In this document: piece after piece, positions 1 through 10,011 of the stretch
Position numbering within the stretch: position 1 is the stretch's first letter
Layout of the letters: every line of letters begins with the position of its first letter
Origin: Aquatica leii
Taxonomy: Eukaryota > Arthropoda > Insecta > Coleoptera > Lampyridae
Length of the DNA stretch: 64,000 bases
Reading direction: 5' to 3'
NCBI GenBank assembly: GCA_035610365.1
Contig: CM069436.1
Location: 57,489,505 to 57,553,504 of the forward strand
Notes under the pieces: generated by a model
Database searches by the model: none
What the model saw: only the letters and a program-made list of their open reading frames with translations
What the model was told of the DNA's origin: nothing
Made by a program: the position numbers and the translations under genes

Positions 1-2821
1 CATTTTTAAATATGTAAAATTTTAAGATCAATACAACAATTTTTTGAAGTTCTAAGATCAGTTTTATAATTTTTGCGTAATCGATTAATACATATTCAAA
101 ACCTTATAATTGAGAAGTGGGCAAAATAAACTTATTAATAAAAAAATAATTGGTATGTCTTGTTTTGTTTTTTTTGTATCAAATTATTAAGAAATTGTTT
201 CCTTTTTCATATTCATTAGGCGTACAAGGAAACGGCACGTTAACGGCAAAGACTAGCATGACTTTCTGCGACAGGTTAGGTTAGAAGTGTGTTTTACTCT
301 GTGTTCACTATGATTGTCACTTTGACGTTGATAAAAATAGCTTTAATTTTGGACGAAAAAGAATAAGAGAACATTCTAAAATATTCTGAGAAAAAGCGTC
401 AAGAAGAATCGTAGGAGAACTAGATAATTGACGCAAAATTATTTAGCTACAGCATTTGATCGAAAGTTTAAAGGAAAACCACCATAAAAACTTTAGACGT
501 AGCTTAAGTGTAATTCGTGGAAAAATTAAAATTAGGAAATATCAGGTAACCAGGTGTCAGATAGTAAATTTTCCTTTTTTTTTTAATTATAATATTTATT
601 AATGTTGTAACTAAAAAATATTTTTTTATAATTTATTGTTAACGTATTTTTAAAACATTGATTTATTTTGAATTTTTTATTTTCCTTACAGCATTGTTTT
701 ATACAAACAATAATTTATGAATAAAAACATTAGTTACAGTTTCATTCTAGTTTGGGTATGGTTAGTTCCATACTAATAAATGTAACGCATAAATCTTTAT
801 TGCAAAACAAAAGATTTCGACTTATAATAGAATTACATAAAAGGTGGGATGGTTTGTAAATCGCGTGTTCTTAATTCAATTTTATAGTTGTATGTCAAGG
901 CCAATGTCGATTTAGGGTTGATTACAAATCTTCTAGCTACACAATCTGTTGCAAATTGAGGTCAACCAAATATAACTTACGGCATTACTTTATTACTTAT
1001 TAGACATTTTTATAGTGTAGCTTTTAAGTTTTGTTATAGAAGCACTCCAAAACGTAACAATATTGGTTGAAATACAAACCTTTAAATAAATGTAAAAGAA
1101 AACTACGTTTAATTGAAACCGAATTCCTTCAAACAATACAAACTGCTACCAATATAAAAAGTTTACAAATTTCTTTGACAAAAGAGTTTTTATTCTCAAC
1201 TTTGCAGTAAAAAATATATTTGGCAAACAAAAAAAATACAACATTATATTTATTGTTGCGTGTTGAGATTGTAAACCTTGAAAACTCCGAAACGTTAACT
1301 GAATTTGATCATGCTTTGCATTGTAACATAGACACATGTTAATTTGATGTTAATATCCTGTCATGATACCTTTAACAAGTAACCTTTAAATTTGCGCTAA
1401 CAGAAGGCGACTGCAAGCCGCACAATTGGGGCTTTAAGGAGGCATCTTGGGCATACTTAAACTACACGTGGCTGATACGCCGTGTTCGTGTTCACCACCT
1501 ATTTGTGTTCCAGCGCTATTCTGTATTCGATACCACTTTCCGGAGGGATGAACCTCGACACCTATTTATATGGGGCGATACTAACTTTTTCTCTATAAGA
1601 CATGGTTATAACTAATTAACTCAACGAAAAAGGGGTACCACAGCATATAACAACCGGTTTATATTCTTTATGTTGGTTTGTATATTAATTAATAATTGTT
1701 ATAGATGTGATTTCGTGAGACATTAGCTTGACACGGTTTGCGATTCAAAGTGTTTGCAGGTTGTGTGTCGGGGAACGTACGTCCTTGAGAGCAAAGGGAA
1801 CGCCTGTATTTCTTGGTAAGTGATCTTATTTGTTTTATTACGTGGTCAAACGGGTCACTCACGAGACTTTTGTTATTGATTCTATAATTATCACTATCGT
1901 TGTTTACGAGTTAAGTAATAAATTTTACTTATGCCAAGTTGGGCATGCTGGGTATTACCGGTTGGTAAACCGTTGATGCTATATTAAGTTTATACGCTGT
2001 GTTAGGATAAGTTAACATTAGCGTAATACTGTCTTATATCTGTATTTGATTGTCAATAATGCTATTCTACTAATTTATGTAAACGTTATTTATTACAAAC
2101 TATTCTTCGCTATAGATTCTTATGGTAGTGTACTTATGTACGGTGTGTTGCCTATGCTACGGGCATTTTCTTTGTATTTAAACGCCATTATATTCTGTGA
2201 CAAACCTTAGCGATTTCTACATTAAAATTGTTATTGTGGTTAAATATTCTTTTATGACAATATACCTGTTTCCTATGACTATCGTATTAACTAATTGTTT
2301 CTGACTACTCGAACAGCTGAGTAGAGGAATTACGAACCTAACATCTAGTTGCAAGTTTATTCCCATTCTGTTGTGAGCAGGCAGACGTGACTTTGGGGAA
2401 GCTCTGGCGCCCTTATATATCTCTTCAATTTATGTATCTAGGAACCCCCTCACCCGACGATTGAGAGTTGGCCGTGCAGGTTCGTAAAACCAACAAAACT
2501 TGTAACAAACTTTTTGTTTGTTCTATGTGTACGTTAATTAACACAACTATTACTATACAATTCTTGCACGTTGTTTTACCGCTTTTATAATGCACGTAGA
2601 AAATTAACCAAATTGAGTTGCAGTATTTGAACGTGGTCCATACTTAAAGGCAGACCCGCATTCAAATAAAACCCCGCAGTCTTTAACGTTCATTATCTTG
2701 AATAATTTTTACTTTGTATAATAGAATGTATGTTAATTATTCATGATTATTTAGACTTCATTTTATTCTTAAATAGTTTTGAAAATCTTAAGTTTAACAT
2801 AAAAGTGGTTTCGGAGGTATA
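1..2821. repeat. Tandem duplication, unit 1 (period ~2.82 kb)
   Basis: Bases 1-1397 recur almost perfectly at 2822-4218, with about five differences, mostly single-base length changes in A or T runs. The window opens inside the unit, so its left edge is not visible. The middle part (about 1398-2821) is less AT-rich, has no long ORF and contains a donor-like TTGGTAAGTGA near 1813. It is absent after the second copy. About 130 bp (roughly 430-560) resemble the flank of the minus-strand PLE at 27.9-28.06 kb, which suggests that the unit carries an old PLE tail. The near identity means a very recent duplication or an assembly artefact. Confidence 0.85.
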
Positions 2822-4218
2822 CATTTTTAAATATGTAAAATTTTAAGATCAATACAACAATTTTTTGAAGTTCTAAGATCAGTTTTATAATTTTTGCGTA
2901 ATCGATTAATACATATTCAAAACCTTATAATTGAGAAGTGGGCAAAATAAACTTATTAATAAAAAAATAATTGGTATGTCTTGTTTTGTTTTTTTTGTAT
3001 CAAATTATTAAGAAATTGTTTCCTTTTTCATATTCATTAGGCGTACAAGGAAACGGCACGTTAACGGCAAAGACTAGCATGACTTTCTGCGACAGGTTAG
3101 GTTAGAAGTGTGTTTTACTCTGTGTTCACTATGATTGTCACTTTGACGTTGATAAAAATAGCTTTAATTTTGGACGAAAAAGAATAAGAGAACATTCTAA
3201 AATATTCTGAGAAAAAAGCGTCAAGAAGAATCGTAGGAGAACTAGATAATTGACGCAAAATTATTTAGCTACAGCATTTGATCGAAAGTTTAAAGGAAAA
3301 CCACCATAAAAACTTTAGACGTAGCTTAAGTGTAATTCGTGGAAAAATTAAAATTAGGAAATATCAGGTAACCAGGTGTCAGATAGTAAATTTTCCTTTT
3401 TTTTTTAATTATAATATTTATTAATGTTGTAACTAAAAATATTTTTTTATAATTTATTGTTAACGTATTTTTAAAACATTGATTTATTTTGAATTTTTTA
3501 TTTTCCTTACAGCATTGTTTTATACAAACAATAATTTATGAATAAAAACATTAGTTACAGTTTCATTCTAGTTTGGGTATGGTTAGTTCCATACTAATAA
3601 ATGTAACGCATAAATCTTTATTGCAAAACAAAAGATTTCGACTTATAATAGAATTACATAAAAGGTGGGATGGTTTGTAAATCGCGTGTTCTTAATTCAA
3701 TTTTATAGTTGTATGTCAAGGCCAATGTCGATTTAGGGTTGATTACAAATCTTCTAGCTACACAATCTGTTGCAAATTGAGGTCAACCAAATATAACTTA
3801 CGGCATTACTTTATTACTTATTAGACATTTTTATAGTGTAGCTTTTAAGTTTTTGTTATAGAAGCACTCCAAAACGTAACAATATTGGTTGAAATACAAA
3901 CCTTTAAATAAATGTAAAAGAAAACTACGTTTAATTGAAACCGAATTCCTTCAAACAATACAAACTGCTACCAATATAAAAAGTTTACAAATTTCCTTGA
4001 CAAAAGAGTTTTTATTCTCAACTTTGCAGTAAAAAATATATTTGGCAAACAAAAAAAATACAACATTATATTTATTGTTGCGTGTTGAGATTGTAAACCT
4101 TGAAAACTCCGAAACGTTAACTGAATTTGATCATGCTTTGCATTGTAACATAGACACATGTTAATTTGATGTTAATATCCTGTCATGATACCTTTAACAA
4201 GTAACCTTTAAATTTGCG
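2822..4218. repeat. Tandem duplication, unit 2 (truncated)
   Basis: This copy repeats bases 1-1397 at more than 99% identity. It stops abruptly at the motif AAATTTGCG, after which unrelated sequence begins. The other half of the unit (1398-2821) is missing here. No coding region is recognisable; a 63-residue minus-strand ORF present in both copies has no family features. Confidence 0.85.
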
Positions 4219-4504
4219 ATGTAACGGTTGCGGTTTTTTCTTCAGTTTATTAAAAGCAAAATGTGTAACGTAAAATTTAAATATGTATTACATTGTTTTG
4301 GGTCGCGCTTGACCTATAAATAATTTATACATTTAGGTTTCAAAGTGATTGTAGTCAGTAGTCAAGTTGTTTTCTAAAACAAATTTTTATTTTGCGTTTT
4401 ATTTTTTATTACAGCTTTTTAACATTAGTAAATAACACAAATACTTAAATATACAATTTAATCGCTTTTTTATTATGCATAACAAATAAAAAGTTACATT
4501 TAAG
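4219..4504. other. AT-rich spacer, nothing recognised
   Basis: Unique AT-rich DNA between the tandem duplication and the hAT-like end. No ORF, repeat or signal could be supported. Confidence 0.5.
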
Positions 4505-4690
4505 CAGTAATGGGCATTTACACGTATAAACTAATTTTCTATACGTATACGTAGAAAACAAGTAGAAAATACGTAAATAATGTATAAAGTGTAGATAATG
4601 TAGATAATGATGTAAATAACGTAGAATAAGCGCCATTTTTAAAAAGCCAACCTGTCAACAGCTATTGAAGTTAGAATTTGATGTTTGCTG
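4505..4690 (+). mobile_element. hAT-like left terminus with subterminal repeats
   Basis: The end begins CAGTAATGGGC and is followed by several short GTAGAAAA/GTAGATAAT-type repeats. The CAGTGATGGGC-type start and repeated subterminal motifs are usual for hAT transposons. A matching end in inverted orientation lies at about 9770-9868, and a third, end-less relative at 55880-56010. No hAT transposase is visible between the ends. The 8-bp flanks do not match, so this may be a decayed non-autonomous element or two separate ones. Confidence 0.5.
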
Positions 4691-5641
4691 ATTAAAATTA
4701 GCCTAGTTTCTATAATTTTTTTTTTAAATTTGGTTCTAGCAATAATTACAAGTTTTATGTAACAACATTTAAGTCTTTACTGAAGTCAAAGTAAAACACC
4801 CACAAAGACAATACTAAAAATCAAATTTAAATAAAATTTGTTTAATAATTATCAAGAAAATGTAAAAAGCTTTTCTTTTCAGCAACTTTATTTTATTTTA
4901 AATGTAAGTAAATTCAACGATTTCTATCGACATATCGATGAAAATAGTGATTGATGTAAAAATGTGGATGTATATTAGTTTTATGATTCAGTTTCGTCAG
5001 TTTAAATACTGATTTTTACATTTTACTTATAAAGATTCTAATTACTTCAAATCACAATCAAATATCATTTTTTCGTTTGGATTTAGATTTAGAATAAGTT
5101 GCTTTTCCAGTCATTTTTCAAAGATTTTGTAGTTGAAGTCCCCATAATAATCACTTAGCTTGTGACTTAAATGAGAAGGTCAATCTTAACAAATCCTTAC
5201 AAATGCAATATAATAGGTTGTTACTCAACTTCACCATATTTATAAATACCAGGTTCTTTGTCAGTCTATACCAACACTTATCATTTTTTTTATAATTGGC
5301 AAATGTAGGTTTATTTAAACATGTAACTGGTTGTTTATTACATTACCTTCTCAGCCTTATTATTTCATTATATTAAAAAATTGTGTCACTTTTTTAAATT
5401 ACTTTGGTAAGAATCTAACTTAATTTTGTTGACCAGTTCGACATTTTTTTGTAGTGTGAGTCTTCAGCAACATCAGATTCTTTCAATAATTCACAGAATT
5501 CTCTGTTGTAGCACCAGCAAATTGAAAAACTTTTTTGGCTGGATATATTCACTGACTAGCTACAGTAAATTTGAATGTTTTGTACTCCAAAACAAACAAT
5601 TTTTAAATTTTTTGCTTTCCATGGTTTAAAGTTGTAATACA
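4691..5641. other. AT-rich noncoding DNA
   Basis: About 950 bp of AT-rich sequence with only short, unconvincing ORFs (for example 5426-5629). I recognise no element or gene in it. Confidence 0.5.
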
Positions 5642-5773
5642 AAATAGTATATTAAACAACAAGTTTTAAAAGTCGAATTTTATTGCACGCGACCACGAGC
5701 CGCTTGTGGCGAGAGTTTTACTGGTCAAGTGCGATAAAATGACTTATAAAACTTGTTGTTTAATATACTATTT
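5642..5773. repeat. 132-bp imperfect palindrome upstream of the Crypton relic
   Basis: The arms at 5642-5688 and 5729-5773 are inverted copies with only a few mismatches; the left arm starts AAATAGTATATTAAACAACA. They flank a ~40-bp GC-richer loop that itself contains a smaller hairpin (CCACGAGCCGCTTGTGG). The palindrome lies 150 bp upstream of a tyrosine-recombinase reading frame. It could be a MITE, a structured RNA or a recombination-site-like element. The structure is directly visible; the function is not. Confidence 0.8.
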
Positions 5774-5926
5774 CTTATATTTTGCGACTTTAATTCAATT
5801 CTTAAATACAAATTTATAATTATAATGAATTCTAAATTTTTAACAATTGACTACACTGACATTCAAAACTAAAAATTTGAATTTGTTTATTAGTAGTTAT
5901 GCATTTGTTTTAAATTAATTAAAAAG

Positions 5927-6311
5927 ATGGACGAAGAATTATCTCGTACTCCACCAGAAATTCGAGAAATTGCGCAAAATACTGTAAGTAATTTAATTTC
6001 GACTAAATCAAAACATGTATATGATAAGCAGTACAGAAAAATGGTGCCATGAAAAAAAGTGACAAAAATAACAGAAAATGCATTATTAGCTTACTTCGAA
6101 GTACAGCGACAAATTTACAAATTATTAACTTTGTGGTCAATGTATTCAATGTTAAGGTGTAATTTAAATTTACATCAAAACGTAGATATATTAAAGTTTA
6201 ATAAATTACACGCTTTACTAAAACAGGTTATGTGCCCAAAAAATAAAAAAATTTAGAAGATGGCAATATTAATAAATTTATAAATGAAACTGAAGAACTG
6301 GAAGAACAATA
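5927..6311 (+). pseudogene. Crypton-like tyrosine recombinase, N-terminal fragment
   Basis: The frame starts MDEELSRTPPEIREIAQ and, after one in-frame stop at 6050 (probably an old Trp codon), continues with ENALLAYFEVQ, TLWSMYSMLRC and NVDILKFNKLHALLK. The order 'ENxLLAYF ... TLWSxYSMLR ... NVDIxKxxKLxAFLK' is the SAM-like core-binding domain of the Crypton/KIAA1958-type tyrosine recombinases that are common in insects. A second break near 6254 is followed by a short stretch (NINKFINETEE) that still resembles the linker to the catalytic domain. The catalytic domain is missing because PLE sequence starts at about 6312. Family assignment is by remembered motifs only. Confidence 0.65.
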
Positions 6312-8038
6312 ATATCAGGGTTGTTCTTCCAGCCGACAAAGGCAACGCCACTGTAGTTTTGAATCAAATTGATTATGTTACGAAAATCAATTCTATTTTG
6401 TCTGAGGAAACTTACGCTCTTCTAACCCATAACCCCACTTCGAGGATTGAACGCGAGGTTAGCCAAATCATCAAATCTTCCAATCTACCTCCTGAAACTA
6501 AACGTCGACTTACCCCATCAGATTCTAAACCACCTCGTCTATACGGACTTCCCAAAATTCACAAACAAGGTATTCCTTTTCGACCTATCGTTAGTACCAT
6601 CCAATCTCCTACTTACAAGCTAGCCAAGTTCTTGTCCAACATTCTTTGCGAGTTTACAGGTAAAACCTCTTCTCACATCCTCAACTCTCAGCATTTTATT
6701 CAACGTCTAGAAACTATAATACTTGAACCCCAAGATCTTCTCGTGAGCTTTGATGTTACTTCACTTTTTACTAAAGTTCCTATTAAGGATTCGCTTATTA
6801 TCATCAAACAGATTCTGTCTCAACATGGCAAGGACTTGAGTTTGGTTCCTCTTATTGAAAAGTGTCTATCCTCTACTTACTTCCAATTTGATAATAAGTT
6901 TTACGAACAAGTTTCTGGTGCTGCTATGGGTTCTCCTCTATCACCTGTTGTAGCTAACATTTTTATGGAATCCTTTGAAACGGTTGCTTTGGAATCATCA
7001 ATATTAAAACCTAAAGTGTGGTTCAGATATGTTGACGACACGTTTATTGTTTGGTCTCATGGTCATCTTAAATTGTCTAAGTTTCTTGATCATCTTAACA
7101 ATCAACACTCAGATATCAAATTTACTATGGAGATCGAAAGTAACGGTTCTCTTCCATTTCTTGACGTTCTTGTGACTCGTAAGCCCGACGGACTTCTAGG
7201 CCATTCTGTTTATCGCAAACCCACCCATACGGACAGATACCTTCATGCTTCGTCTCATCATCATCCTGCACAGAAACGTTCTGTTATTGAATCTTTGGTC
7301 CATCGTGCCTTTTCTATTTGTCAACCTGAGAATCTAGACTCAGAACTCCGTCATCTTACTAGAACCTTAGTGAACAATGGTTATGTAAAGCGAGATATTC
7401 ATAGAGTTATTAATCGTCGTTTACATGCACGTACTCGATTACCTAAGGACATTTCTACTCCCAAATCCAACCCGAAATTGGCCTTTTTACCCTACATTCA
7501 CAAGGTTACAGATCAAATAGGGAAACTCCTTCGTAAGAATAGTATTAAACCCATATTCAACTCGACAGGCAAAATCTCTCAGATTCTTCCTTCTCCCAAA
7601 GACAAATTTCCTACACTTTCATCTCAAGGTGTATACCAAATTCCCTGTTCTTGTGGTTTAGTCTACATTGGTGAAACCGGTCGTTCCGTCATTACTCGCA
7701 TTTCAGAACATGATCGTTGTATAAGGAAAAGGTATACTTCCAAGTCTGCGGTCGCTGAACATCATTTTACTACAGGTCACAAGATAGATTTTGATAATGT
7801 TTCGTTGATTGCCAAATCTCCATTCTTTTTCAACAGGAAATTCCGAGAAAGCATAGAAATCATCAAACACCCCAATAACTTCAATCGCGATCATGGTTTT
7901 GAACTATCCCCTCTTTGGTTACCGGTTATTAGTCATTTATCAAAAACACGCCCCCTAGCAACCGTAACCCAATCAGGGTCGAGCTTAATCATCCGTGACG
8001 ATCCTTTTCCTTTAAATACGGAGACCATTTCTTCTTAA
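6284..8038 (+). CDS. Penelope-like element A: reverse transcriptase with GIY-YIG endonuclease
   Basis: Open frame of 584 residues. The first ~10 residues come from the Crypton relic; PLE similarity starts at residue 11 (VVLPADKGNATVV). RT blocks in order: LYGLPKIHKQG (87-96), PFRPIVS (98-104), SFDVTSLF (155-162, catalytic Asp), AAMGSPLSP (213-221), RYVDD (248-252, catalytic YVDD), LPFLDVLVTR (290-299) and YRKPTHTDRYL (310-320). A GIY-YIG nuclease domain follows: GVYQIPCSC (449-457), YIGETGR (461-467), then an HxxxGH-like part (495-499). Family members copy RNA into DNA and cut target DNA with this nuclease. The N-terminus is missing compared with full PLE proteins, so this is a 5'-truncated insertion into the Crypton. 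The remaining frame has no stop, which suggests moderate age. A hammerhead motif follows at 8257. Confidence 0.9.
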   Translation: MKLKNWKNNNIRVVLPADKGNATVVLNQIDYVTKINSILSEETYALLTHNPTSRIEREVSQIIKSSNLPPETKRRLTPSDSKPPRLYGLPKIHKQGIPFRPIVSTIQSPTYKLAKFLSNILCEFTGKTSSHILNSQHFIQRLETIILEPQDLLVSFDVTSLFTKVPIKDSLIIIKQILSQHGKDLSLVPLIEKCLSSTYFQFDNKFYEQVSGAAMGSPLSPVVANIFMESFETVALESSILKPKVWFRYVDDTFIVWSHGHLKLSKFLDHLNNQHSDIKFTMEIESNGSLPFLDVLVTRKPDGLLGHSVYRKPTHTDRYLHASSHHHPAQKRSVIESLVHRAFSICQPENLDSELRHLTRTLVNNGYVKRDIHRVINRRLHARTRLPKDISTPKSNPKLAFLPYIHKVTDQIGKLLRKNSIKPIFNSTGKISQILPSPKDKFPTLSSQGVYQIPCSCGLVYIGETGRSVITRISEHDRCIRKRYTSKSAVAEHHFTTGHKIDFDNVSLIAKSPFFFNRKFRESIEIIKHPNNFNRDHGFELSPLWLPVISHLSKTRPLATVTQSGSSLIIRDDPFPLNTETISS

Positions 8039-8256
8039 GTCACTTCTACGGAGTTTAGAATCTGGCTTGGTTCACAAGTTGATTACCTAACTCGGTAGTG
8101 GTTCTTTGTTAGATTTTCGTTTGCTTTTTCAGGTTATCGTTTTCTTTCTTACCTTTTCATAGTTTAGGTTATGGCTTGTTTTACAAGTGGATAACCTAAC
8201 TTTTGAGAAGTTCTTAGTTAGATTTCGATTGCTTGTTTGAGTTTTGCGATTTATCT

Positions 8257-8300
8257 CACGCCCTGATGAAGCCCCTTACGAAAGTGGGCGAAACGTTGGC
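8257..8300 (+). ncRNA. Hammerhead ribozyme motif, PLE A terminus
   Basis: The core CTGATGA is followed by a stem II GCCC/GGGC, then GAAAC and GTT. Three base pairs of stem I (GCC before the core, GGC after the presumed cleavage U) can form. Stem III is only the self-complementary ACGU, so cleavage would need two copies pairing as a dimer. There is one extra base between the core and stem II. Hammerheads in the terminal repeats of Penelope-like elements are an established feature. The motif lies 220 bp past the RT stop codon. Confidence 0.75.
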
Positions 8301-8452
8301 AGCTCCGGTTGCAACTATGACACGGTCCAAACCCGGAAGACATTCTAATGTTAGTATAACTATTTATCTTTTTTTCTTGGAGTTTGTTGCTCTTTCAGTA
8401 CTTTTTTTTTTAAATAGTTTATTTTCCGCATTTTATTTGTATAACCGAAAAG

Positions 8453-9315
8453 AGGGTTCATTGCCATTTCTAGATGTTAGACTCAGTAAGGATGTTAGCA
8501 CTAGTATGTTAGTTACACAATGGTATACTAAACCAATAGCCTATAATAGAACAATTAACTTTTTATCGAGACACCTACACCACCAAAAAATCAATGAAAT
8601 CAAGGCTATGAAAAATAAAATTATAAATTTGAGTAGCCCTCAATTTCACAAAGAAAACCTCCACATCTTAAAAAACATATTAAGGAAGAACTACTATCCA
8701 AAGAATATATTAAACAAAATACTTTCTAATACTAACATAACTATCGTGATTCCGCCACCAACTAACCTACTTACAACTAACCATAATACGACCCTTAACA
8801 CCAATCCTACCACTAACCTTAATACTAATATCACTAATATGAAAATAATAAATGTCCCAAATCTAACGAATAGAATCATTCCGATTTTAAAAACAAGTAA
8901 CATCAAAATAGCAATATATAACAATAACACCATCTATAATACACTGTACAGCAAAACTAAAGATAAAACAAACACAATAGAAAAGCACGATGTAATATAC
9001 AAACTAGACTGTATCAATTGTAATGTATGTTATATCGGCCAAACGAAACAAAAAGTAAAAAATCGGATTAACAACCATCGTTATGATTGCAAAACAAAAA
9101 AAACAGACACAGCATTAGGAGTCCATCACATTAACACTGGACATACCTTCGATTTCAACAATCCTACAATTTTAGATGTTGAAAATAATTTCAAAAAAAG
9201 ATTAGTTTCGGAAATGATATACATCAACATATATAAAAACAACAATAATTTTAATAACGACACCAACAATTTAAGCAATATTTACAATAATTTAATTTCA
9301 AAAATTGCAAGATAA
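8453..9315 (+). pseudogene. Penelope-like element B: C-terminal RT and GIY-YIG part
   Basis: An open frame starts at 8233, but its first ~72 residues are translated PLE A tail; PLE similarity begins at GSLPFLDVRLSKD. The rest has the thumb/linker region (YTKPIAYNRT, LRKNYYPKNIL) and a GIY-YIG domain (VIYKLDC, CYIGQTKQK, HHINTGHTFDF). The YxDD palm is absent, so the copy is 5'-truncated and cannot encode a full RT. The protein is exceptionally Asn/Ile/Lys-rich, with a low-complexity Thr/Asn spacer. That fits a far more AT-biased lineage than PLE A. A 3' region of ~340 bp leads to its own hammerhead at 9651. The reading frame itself has no stop over 287 codons. Confidence 0.8.
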
Positions 9316-9650
9316 GGTTTGTAGATGTTGCGATTTCATGGTCATTTTTATCATTGCCCTTATCATACTTACAATTATTTTTAAATTTACATTCAGTGTA
9401 TATTGTTTGTTCAAATTTAACGTCCGTCGTTTTTCTTTGTACATAAATTTAAATTTTAATTTTACTGACAATAATTTTATGTTAACTAGAATAATTATCA
9501 CTATAATACGGTACAGTTGTTGGACCAGTGGACTGTTTCCACTCATAACCTGTTCTTGTAAGTTTTTGTCTTTATGTCGTACCTGTTAACAAATTCAGTT
9601 AGCTGTTATATACGTGTGCAATGTTGTTCACTTACTGTAAATAAATTTTC

Positions 9651-9695
9651 AGTGGCCTGAAGAAGTGCACACTAGAGGCACGAAACGTAGCCATA
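9651..9695 (+). ncRNA. Hammerhead ribozyme motif, PLE B terminus
   Basis: CTGAAGA fits the CUGANGA core. Stem II is GTGC/GCAC, followed by GAAACGTA. Stem I can pair TGGC before the core with GCCA after the presumed cleavage A. Stem III is again the palindromic ACGU, and one extra base precedes stem II, as in PLE A and PLE C. It lies at the expected 3' terminal position of element B. Confidence 0.75.
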
Positions 9696-9769
9696 TAAAT
9701 AGTTTAGAGTGGTTTTTATTGCCCCTCCTAAAGAAGACAAGATCTAGGACTAATTATATTTTACATACT

Positions 9770-9868
9770 CGACATTTTCTACATCAATTGTGTCATGTAA
9801 AAAATTGTTATTTTCTACGCATAGAAAATTCAATTTTCTACATGATGTAGAATACGCGCCCATCACTG
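9770..9868 (-). mobile_element. hAT-like right terminus (inverted to 4505)
   Basis: Read on the minus strand from 9868, the end starts CAGTGATGGGCGCGTATTC and continues with three GTAGAAAA-type subterminal repeats, like the end at 4505. The outer 8 bp differ from those at the left end. The pair may bound one ~5.4-kb nested element or be unrelated copies. Confidence 0.5.
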
Positions 9869-10011
9869 CTTATACGTATAATGTTTAATGTATTCTATAA
9901 AAACATAACATTGTTGTATTTCAATTAAATTAATTTAAAAAAACATATAGTTTGCTTTGTAACTGTCAAAATATAGGCAATTAACAATGGACAACGATTT
10001 TTCTTTATTTT

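Noticed and set aside
1255-1305. Hammerhead at GAAACGTTAAC in the tandem duplication
   Set aside because: Stem I GTT/AAC could form, but the core is GAGATTG rather than CTGANGA; too weak to list as a feature.
1-4218. LTR retrotransposon with 1.4-kb LTRs and a 1.4-kb body
   Set aside because: No TG..CA ends, primer-binding site or coding sequence at the borders; a tandem duplication truncated in its second copy explains the pattern more simply.
8233-8452. N-terminal 72 residues of the 360-residue frame as a real protein part
   Set aside because: They read through the hammerhead and 3' end of PLE A; the hydrophobic stretch is chance.
4505-9868. One autonomous hAT transposon of 5.4 kb
   Set aside because: The inverted ends look hAT-like, but the 8-bp flanks do not match and no hAT transposase is present; kept only as terminal fragments.
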